Positions 25,848 through 35,062 of a stretch of 64,000 nt of DNA are shown piece after piece; position 1 is the stretch's first letter, and each line of letters begins with the position of its first letter. Made by a program: the position numbers and the translations under genes. This DNA is from Pseudomonas sp. UBA6562 (GTDB lineage: Bacteria; Pseudomonadota; Gammaproteobacteria; Pseudomonadales; Pseudomonadaceae). The notes beneath the pieces are model-generated. The model was given only the letters and a program-made list of their open reading frames with translations. It did not search any database and was not told the origin of the DNA. The stretch lies in assembly GCF_002434265.1 (NCBI RefSeq), contig NZ_DJJS01000002.1:1-64000 (forward strand), given 5' to 3'.

Positions 25848-26423
25848 TCAAGTCAACAACTCGTTCATCGCAATGATCTGCTCGGCCACCTGAATCAACT
25901 TCTGCTGCCGGCTCATGGCCTGGCGCCGCATCAGCGTATAGGCCTCTTCCTCGCCGCAGTGCTTCATCTTCATCAGCATGCCCTTGGCCAGCTCGATGCG
26001 TTTGCGCTCGGCCAGTTGCTGGTCGCGGGCGTGAAGCTGCGAGCGCAGCACCTGGTCGCTTTCGAAGCGCGCCATGGCCACGTCCATGATCGGTTGCAGG
26101 CGCTGGGCGTGGATGCCCTCGACGATATAGGCGCTGACGCCCGCCTTGATCGCCTGGCGCATCACCCCCGGATCGTGCTCGTCGGTGAACATGACGATGG
26201 GCCGCGGCTGGTCGCGGGTCACGATGACCACCTGCTCCATCACGTCGCGGCTGGGGGACTCGGTGTCGATCAGTACCACGTCCGGACGCACCGCTTCGAC
26301 CCGTGCAGGCAGGTCGATGGTCAGGCCCGACTCGTCGATGACTTCGAAGCCCGCTTCGCTCAGCGCGCTACGCAGGCGACCGCCCGTGCGCGAGGTGTCG
26401 TTGATCAGCAGGATGCGCAGCAT
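25848..26423 (-). CDS. nasT: nitrate-responsive antiterminator NasT (ANTAR)
   Basis: Encodes 191 residues. Residues 1-120 are a pseudo-receiver domain (MLRILLINDTSRTGGRL, VVLIDTESPSRD, IVMFTDEHDP) and about 125-190 the ANTAR RNA-binding domain, a three-helix bundle with ERKRIELAKGMLMKMKHCGE and EAYTLMRRQAM. NasT binds hexaloop hairpins in nitrate-gene leaders and lets RNA polymerase pass the terminator; NasS sequesters it when nitrate is absent. The start is adjacent to the nasS stop, so the pair is translationally coupled. Three candidate targets are annotated in this window. Confidence 0.95.
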   Translation of the reverse strand: MLRILLINDTSRTGGRLRSALSEAGFEVIDESGLTIDLPARVEAVRPDVVLIDTESPSRDVMEQVVIVTRDQPRPIVMFTDEHDPGVMRQAIKAGVSAYIVEGIHAQRLQPIMDVAMARFESDQVLRSQLHARDQQLAERKRIELAKGMLMKMKHCGEEEAYTLMRRQAMSRQQKLIQVAEQIIAMNELLT

Positions 26424-27638
26424 CTAGGCCTCCGGTGCCCGGTCGTGCCGGGCGTGCAGGGCGAAGCCGCGGGCGTAGGCGGCGGGGTCGGTGCCGTCCC
26501 AGACTGTGCCGTCCAGCAATTGCGAGTGGCGCAGGGGGCTGGCGGGTACGGCGATGTCCACCGCGCCCGCGGCCTCGCTGTACAGGTCGAGCCGTTGCAC
26601 CCTGCGAGCCACGGCGAGGTAGTCCGGGTCGTCGCGCAGCAGGCCCCAGCGACGGAACTGGGTCATGAACCACATGCCGTCGGAAAGGTAGGGAACGTTC
26701 GCCGCCCCGTGGTTGTGGAAGCTCAGCGGGTGGTCGTCCTGCCACTGGTTGCCCAGGCCATCGTCGTACAGGCCCATGAAGCGTGGCTCGATGCTGGCCA
26801 GCGGCACGTCGAGGTAGTCGCGGCCGCTCATCAGGTGCGCGGTGCTGCGGCGGTTCTCCGGGCTGGCCTCGATGAAGCGGCTGGCCTCCAGCACCGCCAT
26901 CAGCAGGGCGCGGGCGGTGTTGGGATACTGCTCGACGAACGCCCGCGTGCAGGCCAGCACCTTTTCCGGGTGGTCGGGCCAGATCGACTGGCTGGTGGCC
27001 ACCGTGCAGCCCTGGCCGAGCGCCACGGCGTGGGCGCTCCACGGCTCGCCCGCGCAGAAGCCGTCGATGCGGGCGGCCTGCAAGTGCGCGAGCATTTGCG
27101 GCGGCGGCACCACCACGCTGTTCACGTCGTGCAAGGGATGGATGCCCTGGCTGGCGAGCCAGTAGTACAGCCACAGCGCGTGGCTGCCGGTGGGGAAGGT
27201 GTGGGCGAAGGTGAGCTTCTCGCCCCTTGCGGCGCGCTGGCCGAGGGCGGCGGGGCGTGTGATGCCGGCTTCCTTGAGCGCTTGCGACAGGTTGATGCTC
27301 TGGCCGTTCTGGTTCAGCCCCATCAGCACGGCCATGTCGGTGGCCGGTGCGCCGCCCAGGCCGAGTTCGATGGCGTAGACCATGCCGTACAGGGCATGCG
27401 CCGCATCCAGCTCGCCGCTCGACAGCTTGTCGGCGACCCCGGCCCAGGACGTTTGCCGGCGCAGGTTGAGGGTCAGACCATAGGGTTGGGCGAAGCCCTG
27501 GGTGGCGGCGACCACGACGGAGGCGGCATCGCTGAGCGGCATGAAGCCGATGTTCAGCACGCGCTTTTCCGGGGCGTCGCTGCCGGCGACCCAGGCCAGG
27601 GGCTGGCGTGGGACAAGGTCGTTGCGGGTGTCGCTCAC
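26424..27638 (-). CDS. nasS: nitrate sensor NasS (ABC substrate-binding-like)
   Basis: Encodes 404 residues, homologous to the NrtA/CmpA periplasmic nitrate-binding proteins but without a signal peptide, as expected for the cytoplasmic sensor. Motifs include LNIGFMPLSDAASVVVAATQ, YGLTLNLRRQTSWAGVADKL, and CAGEPWSAHAVALGQG. Without nitrate it binds and inhibits NasT; nitrate binding releases it. It precedes nasT directly and follows nasC by 61 bases in the same direction. Confidence 0.93.
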   Translation of the reverse strand: MSDTRNDLVPRQPLAWVAGSDAPEKRVLNIGFMPLSDAASVVVAATQGFAQPYGLTLNLRRQTSWAGVADKLSSGELDAAHALYGMVYAIELGLGGAPATDMAVLMGLNQNGQSINLSQALKEAGITRPAALGQRAARGEKLTFAHTFPTGSHALWLYYWLASQGIHPLHDVNSVVVPPPQMLAHLQAARIDGFCAGEPWSAHAVALGQGCTVATSQSIWPDHPEKVLACTRAFVEQYPNTARALLMAVLEASRFIEASPENRRSTAHLMSGRDYLDVPLASIEPRFMGLYDDGLGNQWQDDHPLSFHNHGAANVPYLSDGMWFMTQFRRWGLLRDDPDYLAVARRVQRLDLYSEAAGAVDIAVPASPLRHSQLLDGTVWDGTDPAAYARGFALHARHDRAPEA

Positions 27639-27699
27639 GTTGTGGTTCCCGATCCGTAAGGGGTCGTAGAAGCGCAGGCCGGCCTGCGCCTACCGGTGT

Positions 27700-30600
27700 T
27701 CAATACACGTCGCGCAGGTATCGGCGCGCTTTGCTCATGTCGCTGACGTAGAGCGTGGCCGCAGCGGCGCTCATCCTGCCGTGGCGCTGCACGATGGTCT
27801 TGAGCGCGGCATCGACGTCCTTGGCCATGCGTGCGGCATCGCCACACACGCAGACATGCGCGCCTTGCTCCAGCCATTGCCACAGCTCGGCACCGGCTTC
27901 GAGCATGCGGTGCTGCACGTAGACCTTCTCGTCCTGGTCGCGGGAGAAGGCGGTGTCCAGCCGCTGCAACACGCCGTTGCGCTGCCAGTCGCGCAGCTCT
28001 TCGCGGTAGTGGAAGTCGGTGCGCGCGCGCTGCTCGCCGAAGAACAGCCAGTTGCGCCCGGCGCCCTGCGCCTGCCGTTCCTGCAGGAACGCACGAAACG
28101 GTGCAATACCGGTGCCAGGCCCGATCATGATCAGCGGCGTGTCGGGATTCTCCGGCACATGGAAGTGTGTGGAAGGTTGCAGGTAGATGCGCACGCCGTG
28201 TTCGCTGGCGCGGTCGGCCAGGAAGGTCGAGCACACGCCGCCACGCGTTTGATCGCCGTGTCGGTAGCGCACGGTGGCGACGGTCAGGTGCACTTCGTCA
28301 GGGGTGAGAGCCGGGCTGGAACTGATCGAATACAGCCGCGGTTGCAGCGGTTTGAGCAGGCGCACCCAGTGTTCGGCGTCCAACCGCAAGGGAAATTCAC
28401 GGAGCAGCGTGGGCAGCTGCTGCCCCCACAACCACTCCTGCAAAGCGGCGTGCTGGTCCTCTTCAAGCAGGTCGCGCAGCCGCTCGTTGCCGTGCTGGGC
28501 CGCCACCCGGCGCAACAGGTCCGGGCCGATGCGGGCGATTTCCAGGTGCTCGCTCAGCGCGACACGCAAAAGCATGGGCGGCTGCTTGTCGAGTTGCACC
28601 TCAGTGTCGCCGTCCAGGCCGATGGTGTTCAGCACTTCCTCCACCAACTCGGGCGCATTGACGGGCCAGACGCCCAGTGCATCGCCGGCACGGTAGGGGA
28701 AGGGGTGGCCGGCCAGGTCGAACGACAGGTGACGGGTTTCCTTCTTGGCGCCTTCGCCGTTGAGCAGGCGATTACTCAGCAGTCGGGTGCGCAGCGGCTG
28801 GGTGCGGGTGTGAGGGTTGCGGTTGGCATCGGCCGGCACGGGGGAGGGCGGCTGGGGTGCGACCGCCACCTGCGACGCACCGGTGCTTAGCTTGCCGCAC
28901 AGCTCGACCAGCCAGCGTTCGGCGGGGGCTTCATAGTCCGGCTCGCACTCCAGGCGTGGCTGGATGCGCTCGGCGCCCAGGGCTGCCAGGCGTTCGTCGA
29001 GCTTGCGTCCGAAACCGCAGAACTGCCGGTAGCTGGAATCGCCCAGCGCCAGCACGCCGAAGCGGCTGTGGCGCAGGCTGTCGGGGTCGGCGCCCTCCAG
29101 TGTCTGCCAGAACGCGACGGCATTGTCCGGCGGGTCGCCGTCGCCAAAAGTGCTGGCGACCAGCAGGACGCCGGTGGCGCTGCGTAGCTGGTCCAGTTCG
29201 ACGCTGTCCATGCCCTGCACGCGGGTGCGCTGGCCGGCGCTGCCTAGGCGCTGCGCACACAGGGCGGCGAGCTGTTCGCCATTGCCTGTCTGCGAGGCCC
29301 AGAGCACCAGCCATTCGGCGCTGGGCGGCTGGGCGGGCATGCCAGCGGTTGGCTCGTTTGCACGGGAGAACACGCCCGCCAGCACACCCTCGAGCAACAA
29401 ACGCTGTCGCGCGTCGAAGGGCGCCTGCTCGGGCAGGGTCGGTACGCCTGCTTGCGCGCCTTGAGCGCTACGCAGGCCCAGCAGATAACCGCGCATGTAC
29501 AGCTGTTGGTCGGCGCTCAAGGTCGGCGGGGCCGCATCGTGCAGGTTCAGCAGCTGCGCGATACCTTCGATCCGCTCTGGGGCGAACGCCTGGGAGACAG
29601 GTTCTGCCAGGGGAGCCGCTTCCCCCCCAATGGGCGTCGTTGCCGCCTTTCCAGCCAGGGCCGCCGCGATCTGCCCGCCAAGCGATCCCGCTTCCTGGCC
29701 TGCCAGCGGAGCCGTTTCCCGTTCGGCGAAAGAGGCTGCCTGCCGTCCGACATTCGACTCCGCGCCTACCTCAGCCCCAGCCACCGCCTGCAACGCCACC
29801 GCGCAATACTTGAACGCCGGCTGCAACGACAGCGGATCGACCGCATCGCAGGTCACGGCATTGACCGCCAACCCTTCGCCGAACACATCGTTCCAGTGAA
29901 ACGGCGCAAAGCAGTTCCCCGGTCGTACCCGGTCGCTGACCACTGCCGGCAGCACCGCCGCCCCCCGTCGCGAGCGCACCTGCACCGGCTTGCCTGGCAC
30001 GATGCCCAAGCGCTCGGCATCGATGGGGTGGACCTCGACGAAGGGCCCAGGGTTGAGGCGGTTCAGCACCGGCACCTTGCCGGTCTTGGTCAGGGTGTGC
30101 CACTGGTGCTGCACGCGGCCGGTGTTGAGCACCAAGGGAAATTCGTCGTCGGGCAATTCGGCAGGTGGCAGGTGCGGCCGGGCGAAGAACTGCGCCTTGC
30201 CGCTGGCGGTGGGGAATACGATCGCGGGGCGCTCGGTCGTGGGTTCACCCCGCAGGTAGCGGATCGGATTGCGCACCGCCGCGTCCGCCGTAGCGCAGGG
30301 CCATTGCAACGGCTGTTCGCGCAGGCGCGCATGGCTGGCGCCGCGCAGGTCGTAGCCGGTCTTGGGGTTGGCCGTGCGCTTGATTTCCTCGAAGATCTGC
30401 GCCGCGTCGGTGTAGCCGAATGCCTCGGCATAGCCCATGGCGCAGGCGACCCGGGCGATGATCTGCCAGTCCGGCAAGGCCTCGCCCGGCGGCGGCACGG
30501 CCTGCTGGGTCAGGGTCAGGTTGCGCTCGGAGTTGATCATCACGCCTTCGGCTTCGGCCCACAGCGCGCCGGGCAGCAGAATGTCGGCGTAACGGTTGGT

Positions 30601-31923
30601 TTCGGTGTCGAGGAAAGCTTCTTGGGTGATCACCAGCTCGACCTGGCGCAGCCCGTCGATCACCTGCTGGCGGTTGGGCACGCTGGCCACCGGGTTGGTG
30701 CAGACGATCCAGCAGGCCTTGATGCTGCCCGTCGCCATGGCCTGGAACATGTCCACCGTGCCATTGCCGCCTTCGGCGCGCAGGCTGCCCGCATCCATAC
30801 CCCACAGCTGCTCGATGAAGGCGCGGTCTTCGGCGACCAGGGCCGAGCGCTGGCCCGGCAGGCCCGGCCCCATGTAGCCCATTTCGCGACCGCCCATGGC
30901 GTTGGGCTGGCCGGTCAGCGAGAACGGGCCGCTGCCGGTGCGGCAGATGGCGCCGGTGGCCAGGTGCAGGTTGCACAGCGCGTTGGTGTGCCAGGTGCCT
31001 TGCACGCTCTGGTTCAGGCCCATGGTCCAGCAGCTCATCCAGTTCGCCGCCTCGCCGATCCAGCGCGCCGTGGTGCGGATGTCGGCTTCGGCCAGGCCCG
31101 TGACCTGCGCGACATGCTCGGGGGTGTAGGCCTCCAGGAAATCTTCCATCACCTCCCAGCCTTCGGTGAAGTCGGCGATGAAGGCGGGGTCGGTCAGGCC
31201 GCTTTTCACCAGCAGGTGCAGCAGGCCGTTGAGCAGGGCCAGGTCGGTGCCGGGGGCGATGGGCAGGTACAGGTCGGCCTTGTCCGCGGTGGCGGTGCGC
31301 CGTGGATCGACGACGATCAGCTTGGCCCCGGCCTTGAGCCGGTCGAGCAAGCGCAGGAACAGCACCGGATGGCAGTCGGCCATGTTCGCGCCGATCACCA
31401 GAAACACATCGCTGTGCTCGAAGTCGTCGTAGGCGCCGGGCGGGCCGTCGGCGCCCAGCGACAGCTTGTAGCCGCTGCCGGCGCTGGCCATGCACAGGCG
31501 TGAATTGGATTCGATATGCCGGCTGCCGATGAAGCCTTTGGTCAGCTTGTTGGCCAGGTACTGCGCCTCCAGCGACATCTGCCCGCTGACGTACAGGGCG
31601 AAGGCATCGGCGCCATGTTCGTCGATGATGCCGCGCAGGCGGCTGGCCGTGGCCTGGATCGCCTGGTCGATGCCGACGCGCACCGGGTCGCGGCTGCGCT
31701 CCTCGCGCACGAAGGCATGCTTCATGCGCCCGGCGTCGGCCACCGGCACGGCGCAGGTGCTGCCTTTGGTGCACAGGCGACCGGCGTTGCTGGGGTGCTG
31801 CTTGTCGCCCGAGACTTTGACGATCAGGTCGTGTTCCACCTGCATGACGATGCCGCAGCCCACCCCACAGTAAGGGCATACGCTGCGTACGGTCTTGCCG
31901 GGCGAATGAAGGGTGTCGGTCAT
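27700..31923 (-). CDS. nasC: assimilatory nitrate reductase fused to a diflavin reductase
   Basis: Encodes 1407 residues from the ATG at 31923. Residues 16, 19, 23 and 51 are the Cys ligands of an N-terminal [4Fe-4S] (CPYCGVGC), followed by the bis-MGD molybdopterin domains to about 730. A variable Ala-rich linker leads to a flavodoxin domain (SQTGNG at about 877-882, to about 1010), an FAD domain (RLYSISSSP at about 1191) and an NADPH domain (GPGTGIAPFRAF at about 1260, VCGDAARM near the end). Electrons pass NADPH-FAD-FMN-FeS-Mo, reducing nitrate to nitrite. Fusion of reductase and flavoprotein is known in Pseudomonas. Divergent from nirB, with a 586-base shared control region. Confidence 0.93.
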   Translation of the reverse strand: MTDTLHSPGKTVRSVCPYCGVGCGIVMQVEHDLIVKVSGDKQHPSNAGRLCTKGSTCAVPVADAGRMKHAFVREERSRDPVRVGIDQAIQATASRLRGIIDEHGADAFALYVSGQMSLEAQYLANKLTKGFIGSRHIESNSRLCMASAGSGYKLSLGADGPPGAYDDFEHSDVFLVIGANMADCHPVLFLRLLDRLKAGAKLIVVDPRRTATADKADLYLPIAPGTDLALLNGLLHLLVKSGLTDPAFIADFTEGWEVMEDFLEAYTPEHVAQVTGLAEADIRTTARWIGEAANWMSCWTMGLNQSVQGTWHTNALCNLHLATGAICRTGSGPFSLTGQPNAMGGREMGYMGPGLPGQRSALVAEDRAFIEQLWGMDAGSLRAEGGNGTVDMFQAMATGSIKACWIVCTNPVASVPNRQQVIDGLRQVELVITQEAFLDTETNRYADILLPGALWAEAEGVMINSERNLTLTQQAVPPPGEALPDWQIIARVACAMGYAEAFGYTDAAQIFEEIKRTANPKTGYDLRGASHARLREQPLQWPCATADAAVRNPIRYLRGEPTTERPAIVFPTASGKAQFFARPHLPPAELPDDEFPLVLNTGRVQHQWHTLTKTGKVPVLNRLNPGPFVEVHPIDAERLGIVPGKPVQVRSRRGAAVLPAVVSDRVRPGNCFAPFHWNDVFGEGLAVNAVTCDAVDPLSLQPAFKYCAVALQAVAGAEVGAESNVGRQAASFAERETAPLAGQEAGSLGGQIAAALAGKAATTPIGGEAAPLAEPVSQAFAPERIEGIAQLLNLHDAAPPTLSADQQLYMRGYLLGLRSAQGAQAGVPTLPEQAPFDARQRLLLEGVLAGVFSRANEPTAGMPAQPPSAEWLVLWASQTGNGEQLAALCAQRLGSAGQRTRVQGMDSVELDQLRSATGVLLVASTFGDGDPPDNAVAFWQTLEGADPDSLRHSRFGVLALGDSSYRQFCGFGRKLDERLAALGAERIQPRLECEPDYEAPAERWLVELCGKLSTGASQVAVAPQPPSPVPADANRNPHTRTQPLRTRLLSNRLLNGEGAKKETRHLSFDLAGHPFPYRAGDALGVWPVNAPELVEEVLNTIGLDGDTEVQLDKQPPMLLRVALSEHLEIARIGPDLLRRVAAQHGNERLRDLLEEDQHAALQEWLWGQQLPTLLREFPLRLDAEHWVRLLKPLQPRLYSISSSPALTPDEVHLTVATVRYRHGDQTRGGVCSTFLADRASEHGVRIYLQPSTHFHVPENPDTPLIMIGPGTGIAPFRAFLQERQAQGAGRNWLFFGEQRARTDFHYREELRDWQRNGVLQRLDTAFSRDQDEKVYVQHRMLEAGAELWQWLEQGAHVCVCGDAARMAKDVDAALKTIVQRHGRMSAAAATLYVSDMSKARRYLRDVY

Positions 31924-31943
31924 GGCGGTGCTCTCGTGCGCAA

Positions 31944-32005
31944 ACGACAAAGGCGCCCTGCGGCTTCAGCGTTTTTCAACGGAAGCTGCACGGCGCCTTT
32001 GTCGT
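31944..32005 (-). terminator. leader hairpin of nasC (14-bp perfect inverted repeat)
   Basis: ACGACAAAGGCGCC (31944-31957) and GGCGCCTTTGTCGT (31992-32005) are exact inverted repeats around 34 bases. On the transcribed minus strand the 3' arm runs into CCTTTGTCGTTTGC, an imperfect U-tract, 20 bases before the nasC start. The 5' arm shares CGACAAAG with the nasA leader. It is the likely terminator controlled by NasT. Confidence 0.7.
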
Positions 32006-32026
32006 GAGGTGTTGCCTGAATGGACG

Positions 32027-32044
32027 GCCATCGTCGTTGACGGC
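32027..32044 (-). promoter_or_regulatory. ANTAR-type hexaloop hairpin in nasC leader
   Basis: On the minus strand GCCGTC and GATGGC form a 6-bp stem with one G-U pair closing the loop AACGAC, again with A1 and G4. It lies about five bases after the predicted transcription start and before the 14-bp inverted repeat. Confidence 0.7.
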
Positions 32045-32058
32045 GTTTGTATAGGTGT

Positions 32059-32074
32059 AGCAATGGCTGGGCCA
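32059..32074 (-). promoter_or_regulatory. sigma-54 promoter of nasC
   Basis: The minus strand reads TGGCCCA-GCCA-TTGCT with the standard 10-base spacing between GG and GC. Predicted start near 32048, giving a leader of about 125 bases. Confidence 0.7.
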
Positions 32075-32291
32075 ACACGGAAGCGATGTGCAGGCAGACA
32101 CCGTATTGCAGTGGGTTGGCGTCCCAACAGGCTGGCAGACGAAGTGCGCGCAGGTCGTCGTCGGCGCCTCGCGTTGGGGCGGCCTTGGCAGGTTTGCACC
32201 GTTTTGGAACGTGGCGAGCGCCGGGGTCGATGCCCGATGGAATTGCGCGCAAGCCCCGGCAGTGGGCTTCACAGGCAGCTTTGCGGATTTG

Positions 32292-32307
32292 TGGCACAAC
32301 CGCTGCA
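32292..32307 (+). promoter_or_regulatory. sigma-54 promoter of nirBD
   Basis: Reads TGGCACA-ACCG-CTGCA with standard -24/-12 spacing. Predicted start near 32318, leader about 190 bases. A possible NtrC half-site TTGCACC lies upstream at 32194-32200; that part is weak. Confidence 0.75.
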
Positions 32308-32349
32308 TAGAGGTCAGGCAACCGCTGCGCAGTATCGGCGGGCCCCTTG

Positions 32350-32367
32350 TCGATCAATGGCGATCGA
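32350..32367 (+). promoter_or_regulatory. ANTAR-type hexaloop hairpin in nirB leader
   Basis: TCGATC and GATCGA form a perfect 6-bp stem closing the loop AATGGC, with A1 and G4. It stands about 70 bases before the intrinsic terminator. Confidence 0.75.
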
Positions 32368-32437
32368 ACGGCCTCAACCGGCCCAAGGAACAATGACTGC
32401 GTCGGGCCCACGGGCCGGCAGCGAGAACAGGCAATGG

Positions 32438-32472
32438 CGCCTGGGACCTTCGGGTTCCAGGCGTTTTTTTTT
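32438..32472 (+). terminator. attenuator of nirBD with UUCG tetraloop
   Basis: An 11-bp stem (CGCCTGGGACC against GGGTTCCAGGCG) is closed by a C(UUCG)G tetraloop and followed by nine T residues, ending 37 bases before the nirB start codon. It is the strongest intrinsic terminator in the window and would block nirBD unless antiterminated. Confidence 0.9.
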
Positions 32473-32509
32473 GCTTCGAAACAACCGGATCGGCCTCGAG
32501 AGGTGCCCC

Positions 32510-35062
32510 ATGAACAGCGAATTGGCGAGTGATCTGCAAAACCTCGTGGTAATCGGCAACGGCATGGTCGGCCACCATTGCGTCGAGCAGTTGGTGGAAG
32601 GTGGGGCGTTGAGCCGCTACCGCATCCACGTATTCAGCGAGGAACCGCTGCGCGCCTACGACCGCGTGCACCTGTCCGAATACTTCGGCGGCCGCGACGC
32701 CGAATCCCTGGCGCTGGGCGATGCCGCGCTCTACCAGCGTGGCGGCGTGACCCTGCACCTGGGCGTCCCGGTGCTGGAGATCGACCGGGCGCGCCAGGAG
32801 GTGATCACCGCCCGCGGTTGCGTGCCCTACGCGCACCTGGTCATGGCCACCGGCTCCTACCCCTTCGTACCGCCCATCGAGGGCGCGGCCGGCGATTCGC
32901 GTCTGGTCTACCGCACCCTGGCCGACCTCGACACTATACGCGTCGCCGCCGGCAACGCCCGGCGCGGCGTGGTGGTCGGCGGCGGGCTGCTCGGGCTGGA
33001 AGCGGCCAACGCACTGCGCAGCCTGGGCCTGGAGGCCCACGTGGTGGAATTCGCGCCGCGTCTGATGCCGGTGCAGTTGGACGAGGCGGGCGGGGTGGCG
33101 CTCAAGGCACGCATCGAGGCGCTGGGCGTGCAGGTGCACCTGTCTCGCGGCACCCAGTCGATCACCCCCGGCGAGCACTACCGTTTCCGCATGAATTTCG
33201 CGGACGAAGCCTTTCTCGAAACCGACTTGGTGGTGTTCTCGGCCGGCATCCGCCCGCAAGACGCGCTGGGTAAAGCCTGTGGCCTGGAACTGGGCGCCCG
33301 TGGCGGCATCGCCATCGACGGCGGATGCCGCAGCAGCGACCCGCACATTTCCGCCATTGGCGAGTGCGCGGCCTGGAACGGCAGCGTGTTCGGCCTGGTG
33401 GCGCCGGGTTACCAGATGGCCCGCAGCGTGGCTGCGCAGCTCTGCGGGCTGGAAAGCGCCTCGTTCGCCGGTGCCGACATGTCCACCAAGCTCAAGCTGC
33501 TGGGCGTAGACGTCGGCTCCATCGGCGATGCGCAGGGCGCCAGCGAAGGCGCGCGCAGCTACCGCTTCATCGACGAAGCCACCGCCAGCTACCGGCGCCT
33601 GGTGGTCTCCGCCGACGGCAAACGGGCCATCGGCGCCGTGCTGGTGGGCGACAACAGCTACTATGACACCCTGCTGCAATACATCCAGAACGGCCTCGCG
33701 CTGCCCGCCGACCCTGCGTCGCTGATCCTGCCCCAGGGCGAAGCGGCGCCGGCGTTGGGGGTGGATGCGTTGCCCGCCACCGCCACCGTCTGCTCGTGCC
33801 ACAACGTCAGCAAGGGCGCGATCTGCAAAGCCATCGACGGCGGCTGCGCCGACCTTGCCGGTATCAAATGCCAGACCAAGGCCGGCACCGGCTGCGGCGG
33901 CTGCGCAGGCCTGCTCAAGCAGGTGTTCGAGCATGAACTCACGGCCCGTGGCGTCACGGTCGACAAGAGCCTGTGCGAACACTTCGCCCATACCCGGCAA
34001 GCGCTGTACTCGTTGGTGCGCGTCGAGCGCATCGAGACCTTCGACCAGTTGCTGGCCCGCCACGGCAAGGGCCATCTGGGCTGCGACATCTGCAAGCCCG
34101 TGGTCGGCTCGATCCTGGCGTCGTGCTGGAACCGGCCGATCATGGAGCCCTGGCTGGTGCCGCTGCAGGACACCAACGACACCTTCATGGCCAACATGCA
34201 GAAGAACGGCACCTACTCGGTGGTGCCGCGCATCCCCGGCGGTGAAATCACCCCCGACGGCCTGATCGCCATCGGCGCGGTCGCCAAGAAATACGACCTC
34301 TACACCAAGATCACCGGCGGCCAACGCATCGACCTGTTCGGCGCACAACTGCACGAACTGCCGGACATCTGGGCCGAACTGATCGCCGCCGGCTTCGAAA
34401 CCGGCCATGCCTACGGCAAGTCGACGCGCACGGTGAAAAGCTGCGTGGGCCAGACCTGGTGCCGCTACGGCGTGCAGGACAGCGTGCAGATGGCCCTGCG
34501 CATCGAGGAGCGCTACAAGGGGCTGCGCGCACCGCACAAGCTCAAGTTCGCCGTTTCGGGCTGCACCCGCGAATGCGCCGAGGCGCAGAGCAAGGACGTG
34601 GGCGTGATCGCCACCGAGAAGGGCTGGAACCTCTACGTCAGCGGCAACGGCGGCATGCGCCCGCGCCACGCCGAGCTGTTCGCCACCGACCTGGACGACG
34701 ACACCCTGATCCGCTACATCGACCGCTTCCTGATGCTCTACATCCGCACCGCCGACAAGCTGCAACGCACCTCGGTGTGGCGCGAAAGCCTGGAGGGCGG
34801 CCTGGACTACCTCAAGGCCGTGGTGATCGACGACAGCCTGGGCCTGGCGGGCGAGCTCGAAGCGCAGATGCAACTGGTGGTCGACCGCTACGAATGCGAG
34901 TGGGCCAACGCCCTGAACGACCCGGAAAAACTCAAGCGCTTCCGCACCTTCGTCAACGCCAGCGGCGCCGACCCGGACGTGCGCTTCGTCCAGGAACGCG
35001 GCCAGCGCCGCCCGGCCCGGGCCGACGAAACGAACTTGATCGACGCAACGGAGGTGGTGTGA
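32510..35062 (+). CDS. nirB: NADH-dependent assimilatory nitrite reductase, large subunit
   Basis: Encodes 850 residues from the ATG at 32510. Residues 1 to about 410 form an FAD/NAD oxidoreductase (VVIGNGMVGHHCVEQL, GVVVGGGLLGLEAANAL). About 427-480 is a BFD-like [2Fe-2S] domain (VCSCHNVSKGAICKAI, GTGCGGC). The rest is the sulfite/nitrite reductase part with the siroheme-[4Fe-4S] ligands SCVGQTWCRYG (about 644) and SGCTRECAEAQ (about 683). It reduces nitrite to ammonium in the cytoplasm. The stop overlaps the start of nirD. Confidence 0.96.
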   Translation: MNSELASDLQNLVVIGNGMVGHHCVEQLVEGGALSRYRIHVFSEEPLRAYDRVHLSEYFGGRDAESLALGDAALYQRGGVTLHLGVPVLEIDRARQEVITARGCVPYAHLVMATGSYPFVPPIEGAAGDSRLVYRTLADLDTIRVAAGNARRGVVVGGGLLGLEAANALRSLGLEAHVVEFAPRLMPVQLDEAGGVALKARIEALGVQVHLSRGTQSITPGEHYRFRMNFADEAFLETDLVVFSAGIRPQDALGKACGLELGARGGIAIDGGCRSSDPHISAIGECAAWNGSVFGLVAPGYQMARSVAAQLCGLESASFAGADMSTKLKLLGVDVGSIGDAQGASEGARSYRFIDEATASYRRLVVSADGKRAIGAVLVGDNSYYDTLLQYIQNGLALPADPASLILPQGEAAPALGVDALPATATVCSCHNVSKGAICKAIDGGCADLAGIKCQTKAGTGCGGCAGLLKQVFEHELTARGVTVDKSLCEHFAHTRQALYSLVRVERIETFDQLLARHGKGHLGCDICKPVVGSILASCWNRPIMEPWLVPLQDTNDTFMANMQKNGTYSVVPRIPGGEITPDGLIAIGAVAKKYDLYTKITGGQRIDLFGAQLHELPDIWAELIAAGFETGHAYGKSTRTVKSCVGQTWCRYGVQDSVQMALRIEERYKGLRAPHKLKFAVSGCTRECAEAQSKDVGVIATEKGWNLYVSGNGGMRPRHAELFATDLDDDTLIRYIDRFLMLYIRTADKLQRTSVWRESLEGGLDYLKAVVIDDSLGLAGELEAQMQLVVDRYECEWANALNDPEKLKRFRTFVNASGADPDVRFVQERGQRRPARADETNLIDATEVV

